A DNA stretch of 24,927 nucleotides from an uncultured Ruminococcus sp. (GCA_902803035.1 CADCON010000020.1:1-24927); one strand, 5' to 3'; positions 7,698 through 16,529 are shown, counted from the stretch's first letter. A program made the numbers and translations. The notes: generated from the sequence alone by a model not told the origin.

Positions 7698-7754
7698 CAG
7701 AGCTTTCGCGGCTACCGTTTCTATCCGGTAAAACCGCGAAAGCTCTGTTTTTTT
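7698..7754. terminator. Strong bidirectional rho-independent terminator
   Basis: CAGAGCTTTCGCGG (7698-7711) pairs perfectly with CCGCGAAAGCTCTG (7734-7747), and an inner TACCG/CGGTA pair extends the helix. Seven T follow on the plus strand; a run of A just left of the stem (7690-7695) provides the T-tract for leftward transcripts. It separates two convergent operons. Confidence 0.95.
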
Positions 7755-7800
7755 ACATTCCGACTTGATAATACGCCGGACAACCGGGTGCTTCAGCGCA

Positions 7801-10800
7801 TTATTTTACGTCTGTGATCTCCCAGGTTCCTTTGAAATACTCATCCTGATGATTCATCAGAACAACCTTCTCTTTGTCGGCATAGATGCTGTATTTTTGT
7901 CCGTTCGAATAGGTGATCCACGAGTGATCAGCATCAAATATCCACTGATAGGTTTTCCGCTTATCTTTGTCACGTATTTTTGAAAAGCGTATCTCTGTTG
8001 CTTCATCCTTTTTCGGCTCATTGCCTTTGAAACAAAGACTGAGGGGGGTGCTGTCATTCAGAAAGACAAAATAAAGATTATCGTTGTCATCTGATTCCTT
8101 ATAGAGGACGGCATCCTCCCTTTTTTCTGTCAGATACGCTTTGTTATCTTTATCACAGGCGAGGTAATAAGTAACATGATCAATTTCCGTGCTGATCACG
8201 CATTTGCCAACGAGGGAATGCCCGAACCTCGGCTTATATTTGTCATCGGCTGCGGACTCGACATTTGACCGGGACTCCGTCGATTTGGTTTTGTCTTTCT
8301 CTGTTTTCTTCGATGAAGCAGGCATCTGTGAAGAAACAGACGCCTGATCCTGCGAAGTAACCGGCTGCCTGCCCGTGTCGCTGCCGGCTCCCATCCATAT
8401 GACAAGCAGGAAGATGATAACCGCCAGTACGGCGCCGCACCCGAGGGAAAGCCCGTTGCTCCGGTTCGGACGCCCGGACTTCCTGCTGCTCTGTCGGGTG
8501 AAATTGTCAATGAGCAGCGCGACGGACGCACCGAAAAGCAACGACGAAACCATCGCAGATACATAGAATAACAACAATACGCTTGCCTTCCATGAAAAAG
8601 CAAGGATCAATCCGGCCACGCCCAGCAACAGCATGACAGCAGACAGTGCGTATGGAATCAGATCGACCGGATCATCGGATTTTCTTCTGTCCGTTTCTTC
8701 GATGAATCCATCCGCGTCCTCACCGCCATACGGAAGTTGAAGGTTATCATCGCTTCCCGCGCCGAGCCCGAAAGAATACCCGTCTTCGGAAGCGACTTCT
8801 GAGGAATCATCGCTTCCCGCGCTGCCGACGGAGGGAACTTCTTCCGAAGCCGAAGGAGTCTGCGCTTCTTCTGCCTGCATTCTGACAGCGGCATCCTGCT
8901 CCTGCACCAGTCTGACAAGCAGGTCAGACGGCGTGAACTTAGAACGGCTGAAGAAGCGGTCAATATCCTCGCCGGTAAGCATTTCCTTCTGTACCGTTTC
9001 CAGAAGAAGCGGATACGCCAATTCCTCACTGTACTGCTGACAGGTCAGAAAGAGAAAGGCTCTGTACACATTCTCATTGTTTCTGATGGAAGCTTTCTCC
9101 GCCATCAGCTTGAAATGTCTGTGCGTCAGCAGACTGTTCTCCGCCATAAAGTCGATCAACACGCGGTTTGTGGGATCCAGAAGGTAACTGACGCTTTCCG
9201 GTTGATACTGCTTATGGCCAGTGTCGAGTATCAGCGAGAATACATCAAAGGCGTCTGCCAGCCGCTTGAATGATATTTCCTCCGTTGCATTTGATGTTAC
9301 CAATTGAATGCTGACCGGCAGACTGCGGATGGCTTCATCAGAATGACACACATTCCGGAAGAACAGCCGGTATCTGGGCAATTCCCCCCGCATGATCCGG
9401 AATGAAAGCTTATCAGCCTGCTTGAAGGAACGAAGAAGCGTCTGAACATAAATGCTTTTTACCGTGTAATCGTCGGTGATATCAAGATGGAACAGATCAT
9501 AGATTTTACCATTCTGGCTGCCGTATTTCCTGCCGAAGCAGGAAATAACGGCGTCCGCATGATAACGCGAAGCAAGGACACTGACAAGGTATTGGGCGGG
9601 GCCGGATTGATTAAGGCCCCGTGCGTCGGTATCCCCTTCTATGCCAAGCAGATCAGTGATCAGATCTGTCTGCGGACTGAGAATAAACGCGAAGAGACGG
9701 CCGAGAAGGGCATTCGTTTTCTCGTCCACGCATCCCTCGCAGCGTGAGAAAATATCTTTCGCGTCGACTGGAGTGATGGTCATTTCCGGCAGGCATTCCA
9801 ACAGCCTGTGGCCCTTCGCTTCCCGGATCTCAGGCGCGGCATTCTCTCCGCCCCAATCCTTCAGCCATTCCTCCAGACCGTCCCACGGAACGCCTCTTTC
9901 CGTGATCTTCCGCAGGGCGGACGCCTTCTCCGCTTCTCTTCTGGGGGCAGCAAAATCATCCAGTCTGGATTGCAGCAGTATCTTCACGCACTCATACAGA
10001 CTAAGGCAGTTCTCCTCCGATATGCCCTTATCAACCAGTTCCTGCACTCTGGCGCATTCCGCGGCGGCTTCCTCCGCTGTCGCTTCCTCCGTAAATATAC
10101 GCTCCGTCGCGCATTCATCTACGACCGATAGGATGATGGCATAAGGAATTCTGTACTCCGGAAACGGTTGGCGGACAACATCCATCAAATAAGAGATATA
10201 CGGAAGAATCTTATCAAAAGCCTTGCGAAGTGTGTATTCAATGAAATCATCAACATCGTCATATGACAGCTTATCCCTGATGTATTGCGTCAATCTGATC
10301 AGATAGGCTTTGTCCGAATTACTATGGGTTTGCCTGTAAAGCTCACTCAGCAAATCCACTCCGCCCATCCCGTCCAGGCGCGCCATCTCATCGAGCAGTC
10401 TGATATAAGAAGAAGGCTGTATGCGGTCTTTGGATTTTCCCTGTGTCAGATCCTCTACATTCTTCTTGAATGTATCCAGTTTTTGCCCCAGAGTCTCCGC
10501 GTCCTCCGCCTGGACAAGATAGTTGACCAGCTTCATACAATCGGCATCTTCAGCCGGTGGATTCAGTACGCGCACGACAGGGCATTCTGCCGGATCCTTC
10601 GGAAAAACGCGGATTTCCTTGTCAGAATAGCTGTACCTGGCGTTTACGGTAAATCCCACACGCCTGCGGAGAAGATAAGGAAGATACGCGTAGATCTCGC
10701 TGAGAACCTCCCGCCATTTTTTCCCGAATTCCTGGCAGAAACGCGCATAGGGCCTGTATTCCATATTGCCGTCGAACGCCACATAGGGAATGCCTAGTTC

Positions 10801-11262
10801 CACATACCCCTTGCCCGGCGAGTCCAGCATCACAAACACCGCGTGAAGTATTTCCTTCAGTTGCGCTTCTGGCAGTACGCCTGAGGGCTTCAGCTCCGAA
10901 CCGATTTCCTTCAGAGAATCAACAATCCCCCGCTCTCTGACTTTGGTGATATCGTGATCTGATGCTAGCGATCTGACGTCTTCTTCATCGACGAACGGCA
11001 GCCGGAATACCGCCGAAAAGCTGTCCCTGAAAAAATCCCAGTCCACCGTTTCGTAAAAGTAGTGGTAAAAGGAAGATGGGCGGCGGTCAATGCGATGCCT
11101 GCTGATTTTGCAAATCTGCATTTCATTATACGCATAGTTCATTTTGAAGACCAGCGCGTCGCTTTCAGGAAATCTTTCACTCCATTTGATAGAAGGATCG
11201 CCATTATGGTTATATACGTCCTGATAAGAGTTATTTACGCTGCCATATATTATCTCTGGCAT
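7801..11262 (-). CDS. Giant GTPase-operon membrane protein, GAP1/GASH-like (tentative): cytosolic helical region, three TM segments, extracellular tail
   Basis: The product is 1153 aa. The N terminus (PEIIYGSVNNSYQDVYNH, then a RRPSSFYHYFY segment near 65) resembles the opening of GTPase-associated protein 1 (GAP1-N) domains; this is pattern reading, not a search. Residues 130-820 are mostly helical with no enzyme motif I can name. A Ser/Glu/Asp/Gly-rich linker (about 810-855) leads to three hydrophobic segments near 866-890, 893-918 and 940-958. With the N terminus inside, the last 190 residues lie outside: a Lys/Ser/Thr-rich stalk, then about 140 residues rich in Tyr, Trp and beta-strand pattern that could be a small lectin-like or beta-trefoil domain. 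ATG 11262 follows AGAGAGG; ATG 11283 is an in-frame alternative without a good site. It is the last gene of the operon, after the GTPase. What it binds or does is unknown. Confidence 0.6.
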   Translation of the reverse strand: MPEIIYGSVNNSYQDVYNHNGDPSIKWSERFPESDALVFKMNYAYNEMQICKISRHRIDRRPSSFYHYFYETVDWDFFRDSFSAVFRLPFVDEEDVRSLASDHDITKVRERGIVDSLKEIGSELKPSGVLPEAQLKEILHAVFVMLDSPGKGYVELGIPYVAFDGNMEYRPYARFCQEFGKKWREVLSEIYAYLPYLLRRRVGFTVNARYSYSDKEIRVFPKDPAECPVVRVLNPPAEDADCMKLVNYLVQAEDAETLGQKLDTFKKNVEDLTQGKSKDRIQPSSYIRLLDEMARLDGMGGVDLLSELYRQTHSNSDKAYLIRLTQYIRDKLSYDDVDDFIEYTLRKAFDKILPYISYLMDVVRQPFPEYRIPYAIILSVVDECATERIFTEEATAEEAAAECARVQELVDKGISEENCLSLYECVKILLQSRLDDFAAPRREAEKASALRKITERGVPWDGLEEWLKDWGGENAAPEIREAKGHRLLECLPEMTITPVDAKDIFSRCEGCVDEKTNALLGRLFAFILSPQTDLITDLLGIEGDTDARGLNQSGPAQYLVSVLASRYHADAVISCFGRKYGSQNGKIYDLFHLDITDDYTVKSIYVQTLLRSFKQADKLSFRIMRGELPRYRLFFRNVCHSDEAIRSLPVSIQLVTSNATEEISFKRLADAFDVFSLILDTGHKQYQPESVSYLLDPTNRVLIDFMAENSLLTHRHFKLMAEKASIRNNENVYRAFLFLTCQQYSEELAYPLLLETVQKEMLTGEDIDRFFSRSKFTPSDLLVRLVQEQDAAVRMQAEEAQTPSASEEVPSVGSAGSDDSSEVASEDGYSFGLGAGSDDNLQLPYGGEDADGFIEETDRRKSDDPVDLIPYALSAVMLLLGVAGLILAFSWKASVLLLFYVSAMVSSLLFGASVALLIDNFTRQSSRKSGRPNRSNGLSLGCGAVLAVIIFLLVIWMGAGSDTGRQPVTSQDQASVSSQMPASSKKTEKDKTKSTESRSNVESAADDKYKPRFGHSLVGKCVISTEIDHVTYYLACDKDNKAYLTEKREDAVLYKESDDNDNLYFVFLNDSTPLSLCFKGNEPKKDEATEIRFSKIRDKDKRKTYQWIFDADHSWITYSNGQKYSIYADKEKVVLMNHQDEYFKGTWEITDVK
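8746..8822 (-). repeat. 17-bp direct repeat, 60 bp apart, in the acidic linker of the giant protein
   Basis: ATCATCGCTTCCCGCGC occurs identically at 8746-8762 and 8806-8822. The exact 60-bp offset keeps the frame and encodes AGSDD twice, 20 residues apart, in the low-complexity linker before the membrane segments. It looks like a trace of internal duplication. Confidence 0.6.
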
Positions 11263-11342
11263 TTCAGATGACCTCTCTTTCATTTAGATCGGATTGTACT
11301 CCCTGTTGCCGTGGGAAAGACAATGGAATCAAACTTGAAAAA

Positions 11343-13850
11343 TTACTTGAAAATTTTCTTGAATTTTCCCCAAAAGCTGTCCGGTGGCGCCGCTTCCTGC
11401 TGCACCGGACTCTCTCCCTCCCGGTTGATGGCCAGCCAGTCATCACTGACATGATACGGAACGGCGTCCTTGATCAGTATGGGCGACAGCAGATTGCCCT
11501 CCAGACTCAGCGTCCAGAGCATAGGAAGCAGCACGCCGAACGGCCTGGGTTTCCCTTCCTCAGCCGATTCATTGCGAAGACTCGTTTCCATTTCATCCAG
11601 TCTGGTAAAGGATTCCATCTCCGCCTTCCGCGCCTTCTGATAGGCATCCTCCGCCTTCTCTTTTTCGGATTCCAGCGTTCTCAACCTGCTTTCTGCCTGT
11701 CTCAGTATACGCTGACGGTCTGCTTCCTCTCTCTCTGCTTCCCTTACTCTTGACATCCCCGCATCAATGTCGTTGTTCTTTCCGAGAAGGTCATTACGGG
11801 CGTTTTCCACTGCCTTTGTCGCTTCTTCCCACTGTCTTCTCGCGGTAGACACATCGGTCTGCGCTCTGCTCCACTCCCTTATGATTCTCTCTCTTTCCTC
11901 ATCAGCCTGTTGCTGAAGGTTCTCCGCCTCCGTATGTGCGTCTTTTAATCTGGTTATTCTCGCATCGATCGGCTCCTTGCCGTAGGGCGAACACGCAAAC
12001 ACACCATACCGGCATCGTGAATCAAAATAGGACAGCTGGTCATTGCCGCGTATGCCGAGAGTTCCCGAAACAATCTGCCTGTTCTCGTTTGTGGTAATAT
12101 CCGCTATTCCGGCAAGATAGTTCCTGTTCTCAGGATCTCTTACCTCTGCCATGAACCTCAGGACATTGATGGACAGATCGCGCAGACCGGCCACACGCAC
12201 TCCGGCTGCGGTCTCATCCGCTACGAGATAATTTCTCATATCAGTGATATTTCCCACGCCTTGGTGACAGATGAATTCGCTGTAGTCTCCGTCCTTGGGA
12301 TAGCAGTCCGAACGCGTGTAGATGACGGCCACAGGGAAAAGCCTTTCGCCGCGGTCCCTGTTGAGCTGTTCAAAAATGCTATCGTAGAACATAATTCGCC
12401 GGTGGGGATTCTCCGTATCGGTTCTCTCCGTTCCGTCATCAATGCCGTTCTGACTGGGAAGCAGACAGAACCAGAAGCAATTGGCCTGGTAAAAAATCGG
12501 ATGCGGCTTGTCGCCTTGTGTAATTTCACCCGCAATGTCAATCAATACAAGATTAATCGTTTTCTGGATGACGTTGTTCTTTCTCAGCGTCACCACAATC
12601 GTGGAATGGAAACGCTCCCCTTTATCGGTCTTTTTGATTTTCTTTCCTTTTGCGAACCACTCGCGGTCCTCTCTGAGAGGGCCGGATCCGACATCAAGTT
12701 CATTTATGCTGAAAGAAAGCGAAAAGCTGCTTTCATTACCGTCATTTCCCACAATTCTGGTGGTAGTATATTGGCTCTCCACCAGATAATTGATGGCATA
12801 GATAATAGACGATTTGCCCGCACTGGTCAGACCCAGCATTCCGACAATCACCTCGTCCGACATCCCAGCAGACATCGCAACCGGCATACCGCATTTCCTG
12901 CATCTCAGCACAAGCATATCCGGCATGGCGTTGGCATCAGCCCGTTCATCGTAAACATTCAGGGCGGCATCGAACCCGACACTACAGATTTCCTTGTTAG
13001 GGTCATTTTCGACTAAGAGGATACGCAACGCGCTTTCAATGTTGTCTAATTCCACACTCTTATTTTGGACAGAATCGCTTGTTCCGTCGCCAAGATAAAC
13101 CGTCCGATGGGTCAGGAAGAAAATGGAAGGATAATGCTGCAGCACATTACGCCCGCACGCCTTCTCAAAGACCTTCCGGAGGGTTTTGCCGTCATAGGGC
13201 TTGACAGGCGTCAGCGAGGCGGCATCCATATAGAGAACCGTCCTGCAGAGGGCCTTGACAACATCCGAACAAGTCAGCATGAATCTGAATTTTCCGTTTC
13301 CACAGGAGGTTTTCAGCAATTCGTTCACGGTAAAATTGATGCCGCCGATATTATTTTCATACAACGCGTCGATGATTCCCCTATAAACCTCTTTATTCCG
13401 GCTCTTCTTCATATAATACAGGACAAGGTCCGTCACGTCATACAGGCACTCATCCCGGAAATGAATGTCGGCACATACCGGGCAGCAGGTCGTGAACTGC
13501 CGCCGATTCTGATCATAATGATGAAGCGGGAGCGGTTTGCGGCCGGCATAAGCGGCATAAATTGCGTCGATCTCGCGGCTGATCGTTTTATGCGCGGCTT
13601 CCCAAACGTCATCGACTTCTTCATCGGTTTCCGGATGGGACGCCGTACCGGGCAAAACAACAGGCATATCCTGCCTTTTTTGTGACTCCCGGGATCTTCC
13701 TCTTCTCCTGTGGCTTCTGTCATCCTCATCAAAATTCAGCACAGGAGGATCCTCTCCTCCGAAATCAAGCACTGGCGGGGTGCCAATTGACGATTGCGCC
13801 TTACCGGCTGCATCCTCATCGCTCATCCTATTTCTATCCTGATCGGGCAT
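11343..13850 (-). CDS. Zinc-ribbon TRAFAC-type GTPase with C-terminal coiled coil (DO-GTPase2-like)
   Basis: The 835-aa product has a disordered N terminus with two copies of PPVL[DN]F (25-30, 35-40) and an Arg-rich patch. Two cysteine pairs follow far apart: CCPVC near 122-126 and CRKC at 317-320, the latter directly before the GTPase, as in zinc-ribbon GTPases. The G domain shows G1 GLTSAGKS (340-347), G3 LIDIAG (Asp438-Gly441) and a G4-like YTRSD (511-515), where Arg replaces the usual Lys of N/TKxD. Residues 630-770 are a long coiled coil of Glu, Arg and Ala; the last 60 residues may be a partner-binding module. TRAFAC-clade GTPases with a preceding zinc ribbon (called DO-GTPase2) are known beside VWA and GAP1-type genes in conflict systems. 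ATG 13850 lies nine bases behind AAGGAG; the VWA stop is 51 nt upstream. Confidence 0.75.
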   Translation of the reverse strand: MPDQDRNRMSDEDAAGKAQSSIGTPPVLDFGGEDPPVLNFDEDDRSHRRRGRSRESQKRQDMPVVLPGTASHPETDEEVDDVWEAAHKTISREIDAIYAAYAGRKPLPLHHYDQNRRQFTTCCPVCADIHFRDECLYDVTDLVLYYMKKSRNKEVYRGIIDALYENNIGGINFTVNELLKTSCGNGKFRFMLTCSDVVKALCRTVLYMDAASLTPVKPYDGKTLRKVFEKACGRNVLQHYPSIFFLTHRTVYLGDGTSDSVQNKSVELDNIESALRILLVENDPNKEICSVGFDAALNVYDERADANAMPDMLVLRCRKCGMPVAMSAGMSDEVIVGMLGLTSAGKSSIIYAINYLVESQYTTTRIVGNDGNESSFSLSFSINELDVGSGPLREDREWFAKGKKIKKTDKGERFHSTIVVTLRKNNVIQKTINLVLIDIAGEITQGDKPHPIFYQANCFWFCLLPSQNGIDDGTERTDTENPHRRIMFYDSIFEQLNRDRGERLFPVAVIYTRSDCYPKDGDYSEFICHQGVGNITDMRNYLVADETAAGVRVAGLRDLSINVLRFMAEVRDPENRNYLAGIADITTNENRQIVSGTLGIRGNDQLSYFDSRCRYGVFACSPYGKEPIDARITRLKDAHTEAENLQQQADEERERIIREWSRAQTDVSTARRQWEEATKAVENARNDLLGKNNDIDAGMSRVREAEREEADRQRILRQAESRLRTLESEKEKAEDAYQKARKAEMESFTRLDEMETSLRNESAEEGKPRPFGVLLPMLWTLSLEGNLLSPILIKDAVPYHVSDDWLAINREGESPVQQEAAPPDSFWGKFKKIFK

Positions 13851-13901
13851 TGATTCTTTCTCCTTCCAACACATAGCTGACACGCTTGTCAGACAACATG
13901 G

Positions 13902-16130
13902 TTATCTTTGGTTTTGCTGTATATATCTGAATCTGATGACAATGGTGTGATTCCTGGTCTTTATGCTCAGTTCATGCTCTACAGGAGCCGCATTCCGCTT
14001 GCTGATTCTCAGGGTGAAATCCTTGTTGGCAAGATCTCCCCCATCAACCGTAACGACATTTTTAGTATCATTTGTGTAGGCAATTGTCACTGCGTATTGT
14101 TTGCCGAGATTACCGGTCAGTATGATTCCGGAAAGCACATTTCTGACCTCCGGTTCATTCAGCACCGGCGTCAGACGTCTGTTCACGGGCAGCTCGACAT
14201 CGCTCCTGTATCGCTCCATCAGGTTGAAAAGCGTTTCCGTCCGGGAATCCGGCCGGCTGAGCGTCAGAATATCCTCTCCATATTCATTGCCGTCGGCGGA
14301 ACATCGGATGATATCCATACAGCCCTTGAGTCGTCTGGTTTTCCCCACAAAATATACAACCGCCAGAGCGATCGCCAGCAGGATAACGACTCCGATGACG
14401 CCTCCGATGATGTAATCCGCAACGCTGCTCACCTTTACATCGAATCTGACCACCGCCTTGTTACCGGCGGGATCCGTGACGATCAGTGTCAACTCCTCTT
14501 TGCCCTTTTTCTTCGCCGTGAGATGCAGCACGGCGTCCGATCCTGAAACGACATCGCATGACACAACAACCGCCTTGCCTGGCTTTGACTGCACCTGATA
14601 CTCCATTCCCTGACCGTCGGTATCCTTGAAATAATCTCCGAGCGGAAGGGCTTCGGTGTCGCCGATGAGCATGGAGATATCCGTTATCTTCGCGGTATTC
14701 AGCGGCTCATGGTCGATCACATTGATTTCGGTGGGACCGTTCTCCCTGCGGAAGCTGGCACTATCCAGCCTGGTTGTCACATTGTATTTCCCGAATCCGG
14801 CGGGGACAAAGCTGCCGGTAAACACCATCCTGGATTCATCAAAAGTCAGGTCAAGGACATGGGTGCTCTTTTTGCTTTCCGCGTTGACAACTTCCACTGT
14901 GGCGGTAATATCTCTATAGACGTCTTTATCCTTCACCTTGAGCTGATTGGATTTCAGATAGCACTCCACCGTGACGGGCTGGTTGACATACGCGTCGGAA
15001 ACGCTGCCGTTTCCAGGCTTCACCGTTTGGTATGACTGCAAATCATCATAGAGGAAAAAGAAACTCGGAATGACTTTTGTCCCTTTCTCCGCGGCAAACG
15101 ACAGGACCCAATCTCCTTTTTCCGGCCGCACAAGCTGTATCATGGTGTAGGTTTTTTCCTTTGAGAGAAGGCAGTCCGTAGCGTTGAATTCTTTTGTGTT
15201 CTGATTGGAATCGCTGATCCTGATGTTATTGACCTTGTCGCTGGTCAACAAGACAAGATTGGCTTTTTCTACGCTGGAATTGGGAATGGTCACGGTGACA
15301 GACTGCCATTTGCCCGTGGCCGTCATCGACTTATAATGTACTACCTTGGAATCGGTTATTCTGCCGAATATGTCTTCAAAGAAGGGCGTAATCGCCTCTA
15401 CATTGCTGATGATCTTGCTTTTTCCCCCGCTGATGGCTGCCAGTTCGACGATCCTGTTCCTGCCATCCTGGGATATGGTATTCTTGCCGTCCTGCCTGGA
15501 ATTGAGACCGAGGATATACAGCGGGCATTCCTCATTATTCTGCTGCCCCCAGAGAGCCACATCCATACATTCGGCTTTTGACTGATCAACGGTTTTCGCT
15601 TTGTCCTTATTATCCTTATTCGGATCGGTGACACTTTCCACATCGCCGTCGGTAAAAAGAATGATGCACTTCCTGTGGCCTTTGACGCCCTGCTTTTTCA
15701 GCGTTTCAACCGCGAGCTTCAGTGCTTCGCCGGTGTCGGTGCCGTTGTGCTTCGGATACTTGATGCTCCCGATCCATTCCTTGACCTGCTGCTTATTCTC
15801 CCTGTTATCAAGCGTGGATATTCCGAGAAGATCCGCCTGGTATCCGTACTTGATGACCGCTACCTTGGAACTGTTGGTCAGTGCCATGTCCACAAACATC
15901 TTTGCGCCTTCAATGGCACACCGTTCCGGATCCGAATGCTTCATTGATCCGCTGGTGTCGATCACGATTGCCGCGTCAAAGACAGTAGCAGTCTTTGATA
16001 CGCTGCTTCCTGTTCCGGCGGCAAATGTCTGCCACACTGAACCGTAAAGCATTGCCATTGTCATAAGAAGACATAATGCGACCCTTTTTCCGATGCCGGT
16101 GACACGACTTCTTGGATTATAGGAATTCAT
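13902..16130 (-). CDS. Secreted VWA protein with Ig/cadherin-like region, one TM segment and cytosolic tail
   Basis: The 742-aa product starts with a signal peptide (hydrophobic core about 17-32, likely cleavage after TFAA). A VWA domain covers about 50-255, with a complete metal site: DTSGS at 58-62, Thr131/Thr133 in HNGTDTG, and TDGD around Asp161. The middle is beta-rich with several Ig-like or cadherin-like segments (for example LTLIVTDPAGNKAVVRFDV before the membrane). One membrane helix lies near 569-593, followed by Lys/Arg and a cytosolic tail of about 150 residues. The topology suits a receptor: ligand binding outside, signal to the GTPase and giant protein encoded next. It differs from the cytosolic VWA protein at 4253-5662. 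ATG 16130 has AGGAGG seven bases upstream. It is the first gene of the operon. Confidence 0.8.
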   Translation of the reverse strand: MNSYNPRSRVTGIGKRVALCLLMTMAMLYGSVWQTFAAGTGSSVSKTATVFDAAIVIDTSGSMKHSDPERCAIEGAKMFVDMALTNSSKVAVIKYGYQADLLGISTLDNRENKQQVKEWIGSIKYPKHNGTDTGEALKLAVETLKKQGVKGHRKCIILFTDGDVESVTDPNKDNKDKAKTVDQSKAECMDVALWGQQNNEECPLYILGLNSRQDGKNTISQDGRNRIVELAAISGGKSKIISNVEAITPFFEDIFGRITDSKVVHYKSMTATGKWQSVTVTIPNSSVEKANLVLLTSDKVNNIRISDSNQNTKEFNATDCLLSKEKTYTMIQLVRPEKGDWVLSFAAEKGTKVIPSFFFLYDDLQSYQTVKPGNGSVSDAYVNQPVTVECYLKSNQLKVKDKDVYRDITATVEVVNAESKKSTHVLDLTFDESRMVFTGSFVPAGFGKYNVTTRLDSASFRRENGPTEINVIDHEPLNTAKITDISMLIGDTEALPLGDYFKDTDGQGMEYQVQSKPGKAVVVSCDVVSGSDAVLHLTAKKKGKEELTLIVTDPAGNKAVVRFDVKVSSVADYIIGGVIGVVILLAIALAVVYFVGKTRRLKGCMDIIRCSADGNEYGEDILTLSRPDSRTETLFNLMERYRSDVELPVNRRLTPVLNEPEVRNVLSGIILTGNLGKQYAVTIAYTNDTKNVVTVDGGDLANKDFTLRISKRNAAPVEHELSIKTRNHTIVIRFRYIQQNQR

Positions 16131-16317
16131 TTTTCACCCTCCTGGATAATTATCACAATAACTGTAGTAATGTAGTAAACGGCGGAAGTATCGCCTGCTC
16201 ATCAGAATATGTGACGCAGCAGCCATTGCGCGATGTTAACTGCCGTAACAGACAGTCACAGCAAAAGACGTCCTTCAATCAGATAATGATAATACAGAAT
16301 ATCATCTTGTGTATCCT
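16131..16317 (-). other. Leader of the VWA-GTPase operon (about 180 nt) with a short palindrome near the ribosome binding site
   Basis: Between the predicted transcription start near 16311 and the ATG at 16130 the transcript has an unusually long leader. It holds the perfect palindrome GATAATTATC at 16145-16154, directly upstream of the AGGAGG site, and a doubled GTAGTAA word just beyond (plus-strand view, near 16165-16180). I recognise no known riboswitch. A protein or RNA control site near the ribosome binding site is possible. Confidence 0.35.
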
Positions 16318-16346
16318 ATTTTACATGGATTTTAATTGAAAGTCAA
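16318..16346 (-). promoter_or_regulatory. Sigma-A promoter of the VWA-GTPase-giant-protein operon
   Basis: On the minus strand TTGACT (16346-16341) and TAAAAT (16323-16318) have a 17-base spacer. Start of transcription is expected near 16311. It is the only good leftward promoter I see ahead of the three genes. Confidence 0.75.
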
Positions 16347-16348
16347 TA

Positions 16349-16483
16349 TCAAATGACGATAAAGTTGTTATTCGTAACATAATAATCGGTCCGTTGTTTA
16401 TCGTGCAGACATTTTTCACAGAAAGAAAACGCGTGATGCAAGACATCGCCTTCCGGTTCCGCTTTTGTACCGGCAAATGTCAT
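16349..16483 (-). CDS. Possible 44-aa protein with a CxxC-His motif (low confidence)
   Basis: A minus-strand frame from ATG 16483 to TGA 16351-16349 encodes 44 residues including HHAFSFCEKCLHDKQ, a CxxC with nearby His that could bind a metal ion. It stops three bases before the -35 box of the VWA-GTPase promoter, so it would be a separate small gene or a remnant at the head of that operon. Against it: no clear ribosome binding site, and the frame continues upstream across the divergent promoter of the LtaS-like gene. It may equally be chance or a decayed gene. Confidence 0.2.
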   Translation of the reverse strand: MTFAGTKAEPEGDVLHHAFSFCEKCLHDKQRTDYYVTNNNFIVI

Positions 16484-16500
16484 TGCTGCATAAAAAATGC

Positions 16501-16529
16501 TTGATTTATGACCGGCAATATGATACAAT
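16501..16529 (+). promoter_or_regulatory. Sigma-A promoter of the LtaS-like gene
   Basis: TTGATT (16501-16506) and TACAAT (16524-16529) are 17 bases apart, and TGA before the -10 hexamer makes an extended -10 element. The start is expected near 16536, giving a short leader that contains the AGGAGG at 16547-16552. Confidence 0.8.
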
